Of a DNA stretch of 12,429 nucleotides, positions 7,185-12,429 are shown piece by piece. Below the pieces are notes generated by a model. That model was not told the DNA's origin. It searched no databases and saw only the letters and a list, made by a program, of their open reading frames with translations. The stretch is taken from positions 1 through 12,429 of the forward strand of contig JAFAQG010000663.1 of assembly GCA_019246575.1 (NCBI GenBank), read 5' to 3'. The position numbers and the translations under genes were made by a program. This stretch comes from Acidobacteriaceae bacterium (GTDB lineage Bacteria; Acidobacteriota; Terriglobia; Bryobacterales; Bryobacteraceae). The first letter of the stretch is position 1, and each line of letters opens with the position of its first letter.

Positions 7185-8666
7185 ATGGCCACTGTTCTTA
7201 CTGAACCCCAAGCGACACAGGTTCCGATCAGGCAGACAAAAATCCTGATCAACAATCAGTGGGTAGATAGTGTATCCGGGAAGACGTTTGAGACGATTAA
7301 TCCCGCGACCGGCGAGGTGCTGGCTAAGGTCGCCGAGGCAGACGGCGCAGACGTTGACCTGGCCGTTAAGGCTGCCCGGAAAGCATTCCACTCCAAGAGC
7401 CCTTGGCGCAGAATGTCGGCGTCCGAGCGCGGAAAATTGCTCAACCGGCTGGCGGATCTGATCGAGAAAAACGCGGACGAGCTGGCGACCCTCGAAGCGC
7501 TCGACAATGGCAAACCACGGCATGTCGCGGCGGCGGCCGACCTGCCGCTCGTCGTCGCATGCTACAGGTACTACGCGGGCTGGGCCGACAAGGTCCAGGG
7601 CAAGACCATCCCGATCGCCGGCGATTATTTTTGCTATACGCGCCACGAGCCGGTCGGCGTCGTCGGGCAGATCATTCCCTGGAATTTTCCGCTGCTGATG
7701 CAGGCCTGGAAACTGGGACCTGCGTTGGCGTGCGGCAATACAGTCGTCTTAAAAGTTGCGGAACAGACGCCCTTGACGGCACTCCGCGTTGGCGAACTTA
7801 TCCTCGAAGCGGGATTCCCCGAAGGCGTAGTGAACATTCTGCCCGGCTACGGGCCGACGGCGGGCGGCGCAATGGCGCGGCACATGGATATCGACAAGGT
7901 GGCCTTCACTGGATCCACTGAGGTGGGACACCTCATTATGAAGGCTGCCGCGGAGAGTAACCTGAAGCGAGTCACGCTGGAGTTGGGAGGCAAGAGTCCG
8001 AACATCGTATTCGCGGATTCCGATCTCGATCAGGCCGTCGAAGGATCGCACTTCGCTTTGTTCTTCAATCAAGGCCAATGCTGCTGCGCCGGGTCGCGCG
8101 CGTTTGTCGAAGAGAAGATTTACGATGAGTTCGTCCAGCGCAGTACGGAACGCGCGAAAAGGCGCACCGTCGGCAATCCGTTCGATCCAAAGACCGAACA
8201 GGGGCCACAAGTCGATAACGATCAGTTCAACAAGGTGCTGAGCTATATAGAGGCGGGCAAGCAGCAAGGCGCAAAGCTGATGTGCGGCGGAGAGCGCGTG
8301 GGCGATCGCGGCTATTTCGTTGCGCCGACGGTGTTCGCGGATGTGAAAGACGATATGAGGATCGCGCAGGAAGAGATCTTCGGTCCCGTCATGAGCATCC
8401 TGAAGTTCAAAGATATGGACGACCTGGTTGAGCGCGCGAATGCGTCCATGTACGGCCTCGCCGCCGCTGTTTGGACACGCGACATCGGGAAGGCGCACTA
8501 TATCGCCAATAATGTCCGAGCCGGAACGGTGTGGGTGAATTGCTTCGACGTCTTCGACGCCGCGGCTCCATTCGGTGGATTCAAGCAGTCGGGCATCGGA
8601 CGCGAGCTCGGCGAATACGGCTTGCAGCAATACTGCGAAATCAAGACCGTGACCGTGAAGCTCTAA
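7185..8666 (+). CDS. NAD(P)+-dependent aldehyde dehydrogenase, ALDH1/2-like
   Basis: This 493-residue cytosolic enzyme oxidises aldehydes to carboxylic acids with NAD(P)+. All catalytic elements are present: the oxyanion Asn N167 in PWNFP, the cofactor-binding K190 in [20 protein letters not shown] at 241-248, the general base E266 in LELGGKSPN, and the nucleophile C300, the middle of the three Cys in [16 protein letters not shown] (NAD ribose contact), PFGGFKQSG and the C-terminal [19 protein letters not shown] oligomerisation tail follow. The length matches the roughly 500-residue tetrameric ALDH1/2 class. Compared with human ALDH2 from memory, long stretches agree, including the CCC triad, so the acetaldehyde/retinal/aliphatic aldehyde group is the best guess. 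Other options are betaine-aldehyde or phenylacetaldehyde dehydrogenase, but the CCC triad argues for ALDH1/2. It is likely a single-gene transcript or follows the barrel protein; it converges on the RDD gene 32 bp away. Confidence 0.95.
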   Translation: MATVLTEPQATQVPIRQTKILINNQWVDSVSGKTFETINPATGEVLAKVAEADGADVDLAVKAARKAFHSKSPWRRMSASERGKLLNRLADLIEKNADELATLEALDNGKPRHVAAAADLPLVVACYRYYAGWADKVQGKTIPIAGDYFCYTRHEPVGVVGQIIPWNFPLLMQAWKLGPALACGNTVVLKVAEQTPLTALRVGELILEAGFPEGVVNILPGYGPTAGGAMARHMDIDKVAFTGSTEVGHLIMKAAAESNLKRVTLELGGKSPNIVFADSDLDQAVEGSHFALFFNQGQCCCAGSRAFVEEKIYDEFVQRSTERAKRRTVGNPFDPKTEQGPQVDNDQFNKVLSYIEAGKQQGAKLMCGGERVGDRGYFVAPTVFADVKDDMRIAQEEIFGPVMSILKFKDMDDLVERANASMYGLAAAVWTRDIGKAHYIANNVRAGTVWVNCFDVFDAAAPFGGFKQSGIGRELGEYGLQQYCEIKTVTVKL

Positions 8667-8698
8667 GCCGGAAAACGCGCCTTGAGTATCGGTCCCGT

Positions 8699-9520
8699 TC
8701 AGGCAGTTTTCGTCGTGCGCCGGCGAAAACTGCCCTTCATCGTCACAACTTGCAGCGTGTTGCGCACGTAGCGCTCATCTGTGAGCGAAGCGGTGATTTC
8801 GTCCGGGAACTTCACGCTCGCTCTGCAGCGGTCCGCAACTTCAGCAAAGATTTCGATACGCGCTTCTGCGCTCAACTCGTCGCGGCGGAGGAGCGCCTCA
8901 TAGGCGATCTGAGCGAGCTCCGGTGACACCTGTTGCCGCAGCCGCGCCGCAAGATGCGGCACCTCGAGAAAAGAATTAAACTTCTCGTCTAGATCGAGGC
9001 GGGCGAGATCGGGCGCCGATACGCGCGGACGGCGAACCACGATTGTGTTTGCGACCAGATCTCCGAGCCGTTGCGATCGTCGGCTCAGTATCATGGATGC
9101 GCCTCCCGCCAGATACAGCGCAGGCAGTGCGTCCAGGAATCGCATGACGTTACGCAGCGCGATTTGCGAAAACTGTAGCTTGAGCCCGTTTGCGTCGAGA
9201 ACTTGCAAGCCGAGGACGCGCTTACCTGGAGTCTGGCCACGCCAGATCCACTCGAATGTCATGCCCCATCCAACCGAAACGGCAAACGAAGCAAGTGCAC
9301 TGAGCGCGACCATCGCGTCCCTGCTTATGCTTCCAACGACCTCGGTCAGCTTTCCCAGGAAACCGGACAAAGCAGCTATCGCAGCCATATCGATGAGCCA
9401 TGCCAGAAATCGCGTTACGGGGCCCGCAAGCGGCAACGAAAAGCGAATTCCTTCCGGAGTCTCGATGCTGACGACGCTCGGTGCGAGTACGAGCCCGGAT
9501 GCTTCGGTTGATGGCGTCAT
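8699..9520 (-). CDS. RDD-family membrane protein with long soluble C-terminal tail
   Basis: This 273-residue protein carries the RDD domain of small polytopic membrane proteins, named for its Arg and two Asp residues. The first membrane segment contains R37 and D44 (TRFLAWLID). A second is near 68-89, then the loop WRGQTPGKRVLGLQV (93-107), a third near 129-146, and the end motif RLGDLVANTIVVRRP (151-165). Residues 166-273 form a charged, helical cytosolic tail longer than in minimal RDD proteins. The reading frame stays open further upstream to about 9928, but those 136 extra codons are Arg-rich and only mirror the SpoIIM gene. The ATG at 9520 overlaps the SpoIIM stop as ATGA, so it is the start. 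RDD function is generally unknown (transport has been proposed). Here it is the last member of the MoxR cluster. Confidence 0.88.
   Translation of the reverse strand: MTPSTEASGLVLAPSVVSIETPEGIRFSLPLAGPVTRFLAWLIDMAAIAALSGFLGKLTEVVGSISRDAMVALSALASFAVSVGWGMTFEWIWRGQTPGKRVLGLQVLDANGLKLQFSQIALRNVMRFLDALPALYLAGGASMILSRRSQRLGDLVANTIVVRRPRVSAPDLARLDLDEKFNSFLEVPHLAARLRQQVSPELAQIAYEALLRRDELSAEARIEIFAEVADRCRASVKFPDEITASLTDERYVRNTLQVVTMKGSFRRRTTKTA
8702..8734. terminator. Perfect 11 bp inverted repeat at the convergent gene end (possible bidirectional terminator)
   Basis: GGCAGTTTTCG (8702-8712) is exactly complementary to CGAAAACTGCC (8724-8734). Pairing can continue inward with a T.G wobble and two further pairs (8713-8715 with 8721-8723), leaving a 5-base loop (8716-8720). 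It sits between the aldehyde dehydrogenase stop and the last eleven codons of the RDD gene, ending at that gene's stop. No T-run follows in either direction, so a classical intrinsic terminator is not shown. It could be an mRNA-end stabilising hairpin or a U-less terminator. Confidence 0.4.
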
Positions 9521-10503
9521 TTCCGGCCTACTCGAAGCAAATAGAACGTCAGCGCGGAAAACTCGACCACGCCGAACGCGATTTTCAAGCTGTAAGGCAG
9601 GATTGGGTAGTGATATTGGGAAAAGAACGCCTCGACGATGCCGGCCCAGACGAGCATCAACGCCGCTCCGCCGGCAAGCGTGACCATATCGGAGGCCGCG
9701 AGGCGCAAGCGTTTCCGACGGGCGGAAGATGCGCGCCAACCGATCAGGGCGGAGGCGAGCACGAAACTCGCCTGACCCGCGACCAGAATCGCCGGTATCT
9801 CGACCACGCCATGCGGCAGTAGCCAACCCAGCAAAAACTGAGTATAACCAGCGCGTGTGTAGTCGGCAGAAACCGCTCCGAGGGCGACTCCGTTGTAGAA
9901 GAGCAGAATGGCGGAACCGACACCCCACGTCGCGCCGAGAGCGAACGTGGTGAACGCGACCTCTATGTTGTGCGTCATTAGTTCCGCCGAGAACGTACCC
10001 TTGAAGCCCGCCAGACGATCACCGCGCTGGCTTTCCTCCTGTTTCACGCGATTAGCCGGCGATTGCATCAGTCCGGCAAACGGCATGAGAACGGGTTTCG
10101 CGTTTTGGTCGAGGACGAGCGCGGCGCACCCGAAGACTACGCCGGCGACGGTGAGCGCGGCTGCCAATTCGAATGCCCCCAGCCGTCTGCGAAACGTTTG
10201 CGGGAAGGTGCGGAGCAGCCAGTGGGCAGGGCGAAAACGCTCGTTGCGCTCACGATTCGCATGACACTCTGCATACGCGCGGGCAACCAGCGCTTCGAGA
10301 TACTCGCGCGTGTGCGGCTCTGCTGAAAAGGTCGATAATCGCGCAAGTGCGGAGGCCGCGCGCTCGTACAGGTATTGTAGGCGCGTGATCTGCGCGAGCG
10401 TCAGACGGCGGAACGGATCGGCATCGATAGCGTTCAGTACAGCGTTCAACTCGTCCCAGTAGGGACGTTCGGCGTCAAGGAACCGCGGCAGGTCGAGAAT
10501 CAC
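9517..10503 (-). CDS. SpoIIM-family (stage II sporulation M / DUF95) integral membrane protein
   Basis: This 328-residue protein has an approximately 105-residue cytosolic helical N-terminus rich in Arg/Ala, then about five membrane segments (111-131, 182-213, 221-250, 272-291, 303-325). The family hallmarks are present: HNIEVAFTTFALG (178-190), NGVALGAV (204-211) and PHGVVEIPAILVAGQASF (230-247). In Bacillus, SpoIIM takes part in septal peptidoglycan remodelling, but homologues in non-sporulating bacteria typically sit beside MoxR and DUF58 genes, as here, and their role is unresolved. Nothing here indicates sporulation. The start codon is GTG, fixed by the GTGA overlap with the DUF58 stop (10500-10503). 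Its own stop overlaps the RDD start. Confidence 0.9.
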   Translation of the reverse strand: MILDLPRFLDAERPYWDELNAVLNAIDADPFRRLTLAQITRLQYLYERAASALARLSTFSAEPHTREYLEALVARAYAECHANRERNERFRPAHWLLRTFPQTFRRRLGAFELAAALTVAGVVFGCAALVLDQNAKPVLMPFAGLMQSPANRVKQEESQRGDRLAGFKGTFSAELMTHNIEVAFTTFALGATWGVGSAILLFYNGVALGAVSADYTRAGYTQFLLGWLLPHGVVEIPAILVAGQASFVLASALIGWRASSARRKRLRLAASDMVTLAGGAALMLVWAGIVEAFFSQYHYPILPYSLKIAFGVVEFSALTFYLLRVGRK

Positions 10504-11792
10504 AGCGCCTGTCTCCGTTTGACCTCGACATATTGCTGCACCAGATCGATGCCCGCGGCTTCCGGCCTGAGCGAGTGTACTCCGATTCCAAGCCGGTGCA
10601 AGTTCTTTTCAAGATCTTTGAATGCAGCCCATTGGAGATGGCCTGCAAGTCTCAAACAGATGTCTTCAGCCGTTTGCGGCGTCGGACCGGAAAAAAGCGG
10701 CCGCGCATAGTCGTTTTCGAGCCGGCTGACCAGGACGACATGACGCCGCGCCAGCATGCGCGAGTTGCGTACAAACATCTCCGCCAGCATGGGGTCGCCG
10801 AGATCGGTCAGGAACAGTAGGAGCGAGCGCTTGCGAATGCGCAATTGCAGGAAAGTGAACAGCTCTTCGAAGTCCGGAGACACTCTGCGGGCTTCGAGAT
10901 CGTAGATGGCTTCGCGGCAGCGTGAGAAGTGGCCCTTCCCACGGGATGCAGGAACAAAATCATGGACACGGTCGCTGAACGTGACCAGGCCGAAGTTATC
11001 GCCGTGATTCTCCGCGGCGAGAGCCAGCATCAGGGCGGCGCTGACGAAGCGATCTGTCGCGCTGTTCTTTGCCGCCAGACGGGACGAGTCCACAACTGCG
11101 TAGACATCCTGTGTCCGTTCCACTTGAAAGACTTTCACGATGGGCTTGCCGCGCCGGGCGGTCGCTTTCCAGTAGATTTCATCGAAGCTGTCGCCATGCG
11201 CGTATTCGCGTAAGCGCTCGAACTCGCGGCCTCGACCCAGTTGCCGCTGGGGACGAAGCCCTCCGGGCTTTTTGAAGAACAGAGGCTTCGCGCCGGTTTC
11301 CCGTTCGAGATCGGGGAAGACACGGATTTCACAATCGATACTTTTTGGGCTGCGCGCGTGCCACAATTGCCAGGGCGAGAGGCCGGCGATGTAGCAAACA
11401 GAAATGGAAAACCGCCCGCGCTGGTTCGGCACGCAGGCAATGTCCACTGTGCCGTCGGCACGTGGCCGGACAGTCGCAACGGGCGCTACTGGCGTGATCG
11501 ACTCCGGAAGATCGAGCGAAAGTTTGAGGTGGCCAGTCCTCGTTTGCTCAGAATGCAGACTAAGCGAAACAATAGACTGCCTGCCTCGAAACCACTTCAG
11601 CGGCGAACCGGCGGTAACGGTGATTGCCGCAAGACTCCGCGTACCGCGAAGGGCGTCGAAAGCCGCTGCAGCGGCGAGTAACGGGAGGAGGGCGTAGGGC
11701 ACTGTCGAGGAAGGCCGCAGACCTGCAACTGTGCACAACGGTACAACAGTAAGCAACGCCGCAATCATCAAGCGTGGCGCAGGCGAAATCAT
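10500..11792 (-). CDS. DUF58 / vWA-like protein of a MoxR operon
   Basis: This 430-residue protein has two adjacent N-terminal membrane helices (about 8-25 and 30-47), then a beta-rich domain (55-165). The diagnostic DUF58 block runs GRGREFERLREYAHGDSFDEIYWKATARRG (186-215), continuing into IVKVFQVER. It leads into a von Willebrand A-like fold: YAVVDSSR (231-238), GLVTFSD (268-274) and LLLFLTDLGDP (324-334). The MIDAS motif is incomplete: D235-x-S237-x-L239 instead of DxSxS. Proteins of this type are thought to serve as adaptors or substrates for the AAA+ MoxR ATPase encoded next to them. The ATG at 11792 overlaps the MoxR stop as ATGA, and the stop overlaps the SpoIIM GTG, so translation is coupled on both sides. 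Confidence 0.92.
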   Translation of the reverse strand: MISPAPRLMIAALLTVVPLCTVAGLRPSSTVPYALLPLLAAAAAFDALRGTRSLAAITVTAGSPLKWFRGRQSIVSLSLHSEQTRTGHLKLSLDLPESITPVAPVATVRPRADGTVDIACVPNQRGRFSISVCYIAGLSPWQLWHARSPKSIDCEIRVFPDLERETGAKPLFFKKPGGLRPQRQLGRGREFERLREYAHGDSFDEIYWKATARRGKPIVKVFQVERTQDVYAVVDSSRLAAKNSATDRFVSAALMLALAAENHGDNFGLVTFSDRVHDFVPASRGKGHFSRCREAIYDLEARRVSPDFEELFTFLQLRIRKRSLLLFLTDLGDPMLAEMFVRNSRMLARRHVVLVSRLENDYARPLFSGPTPQTAEDICLRLAGHLQWAAFKDLEKNLHRLGIGVHSLRPEAAGIDLVQQYVEVKRRQAL

Positions 11793-12429
11793 CTCGGCAC
11801 GGGTACTTCGCTGAATATCTGATCGATGATTTCGGCGGGCTGAACGCCTTCGACTTCCGATTCGGGACGAAGCATCAGGCGGTGTTCGAGCACGGGGCGA
11901 GCCATAATACGCACATCGTCGGGAGTCACGAAATCGCGGCCTTCGAGAGCGGCCCGGGCACGGCTTGCGAGCACAAGCGCCTGCGTTGCCCGCGGGCCTG
12001 CGCCAAGCAGAATGCCTTCGTGCGTCCTCGTCGACCGCACGATGTCAACCACGTATTGGACGAGTTCGGGGCGTGCGATCACGGCTTCGACACAGCTCCG
12101 TAATGAATCGAGTTCGCCCGCAAGCACCGGCTCGACATCGCCGCTCTCCAGGCTGGCCTCCGGAGAGCGGGCGCCGAGCATGCGGTCTGTGAGCGAAACT
12201 TCCTCCTCGCGCTCCGGCCATGACATCGGGATCTTCAACATGAAGCGGTCTTTCTGCGCTTCCGGCAGCGGATAGGTGCCCTCGAACTCCACAGGGTTTT
12301 GGGTCGCGAAGACGGAGAAATCGGGCGAGAGCGGGATAGTTTCGCGGTCTATACTCACGGCGCGCTCCTGCATGGCCTGCAGCAACGCGGACTGCGTTTT
12401 CGCGGGCGCGCGGTTGATCTCATCCGCCA
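11789..12429 (-). CDS. MoxR-family AAA+ ATPase, 5'-partial (C-terminal 212 residues)
   Basis: The gene runs off the right edge of the window. The first visible codons (from 12427) read ADEINRAPAKTQSALL, which is the Walker B region of MoxR proteins, so the Walker A and N-terminal part are missing. Further visible elements are the sensor 1 block FATQNPVEFEGTYPLPEAQKDRF with its Arg, and a C-terminal lid domain with the sensor 2 stretch GAGPRATQALVLASRARAAL followed by RDFVTPDDV. MoxR ATPases are cytosolic, ring-forming AAA+ chaperone-like enzymes that assemble or activate partner complexes, often involving a vWA protein. Here the vWA-type partner is the coupled DUF58 gene downstream. An internal TTG at 12385 could be read as a start but is inside the conserved domain. 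Confidence 0.95.
   Translation of the reverse strand, partial: ADEINRAPAKTQSALLQAMQERAVSIDRETIPLSPDFSVFATQNPVEFEGTYPLPEAQKDRFMLKIPMSWPEREEEVSLTDRMLGARSPEASLESGDVEPVLAGELDSLRSCVEAVIARPELVQYVVDIVRSTRTHEGILLGAGPRATQALVLASRARAALEGRDFVTPDDVRIMARPVLEHRLMLRPESEVEGVQPAEIIDQIFSEVPVPR

Noticed and set aside
6939..7646. Antisense open frame bridging the barrel-protein gene and the aldehyde dehydrogenase
   Set aside because: It is opposite two well-supported genes, contains no recognisable motif and has no ribosome binding site.
7749..8630. Long antisense open frame of about 290 codons
   Set aside because: It is fully opposite the aldehyde dehydrogenase and has low-complexity, His/Arg-rich composition with no recognisable domain. 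It is a shadow of a GC-rich gene.
9521..9928. 136-codon N-terminal extension of the RDD protein
   Set aside because: The extension is Arg-rich, lies entirely antiframe within the SpoIIM gene, and the ATGA overlap at 9517-9520 gives a better start.
9517..10503. Sporulation function from the SpoIIM similarity
   Set aside because: The MoxR/DUF58/RDD context is the common non-sporulation setting, and no other sporulation gene is visible.
1..12429. Mobile elements, CRISPR arrays, tRNA or rRNA genes
   Set aside because: Reading through showed no transposase or integrase products, repeat-spacer pattern, or recognisable structural RNA, and gene gaps are too short to hide most of them.

Overview
This is a 12.4 kb bacterial chromosomal segment, GC-rich by eye (high fifties percent), with tightly packed genes and short spacers. 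I see no transposases, tRNAs, rRNAs, CRISPR repeats or phage genes. The gene content and protein style (an ArgD relative with the unusual lysine motif AAKPMACG, a lone glutamate formiminotransferase, an ArsA-type ATPase carrying an HSP20-like tail, a MoxR-DUF58-SpoIIM-RDD cluster) suggest an Acidobacteriota genome, possibly Solibacter/Bryobacter-like. That placement is inference from remembered protein style, not a search.

Region 1 (1-4880, + strand) is a run of four co-directional genes with 12-26 bp gaps. They are a 5'-truncated imidazolonepropionase-like (HutI-like) amidohydrolase, a glutamate formiminotransferase, an acetylornithine-type class III aminotransferase, and a polytopic membrane protein with a possible GT-C-like first loop. 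The first two look like a piece of a histidine-degradation locus. However, the HutI-like protein has lost every metal-binding residue I can align, plus much of the substrate loop, while keeping an intact reading frame. It is therefore best read as a pseudoenzyme or a repurposed paralogue. This is the most interesting observation in the window.

Region 2 (4920-6352, - strand) is a translationally coupled pair: an ArsA/GET3-family deviant Walker A ATPase with a C-terminal alpha-crystallin-like domain, followed by an 81-residue helical protein of unknown function. A 65 bp divergent spacer separates this pair from region 3.

Region 3 (6418-8666, + strand) holds a predicted exported outer-membrane beta-barrel protein and, after a strong ribosome binding site, an aldehyde dehydrogenase strikingly like animal ALDH2.

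Region 4 (8699-12429, - strand) is a MoxR AAA+ ATPase (truncated by the window end), a DUF58 protein, a SpoIIM-family membrane protein and an RDD-family membrane protein, transcribed in that order. Every junction is a 4 bp stop/start overlap, so the four products are probably made together and may work as one envelope-associated MoxR-type complex. A perfect 11 bp inverted repeat sits at the convergent end between the aldehyde dehydrogenase and RDD genes.
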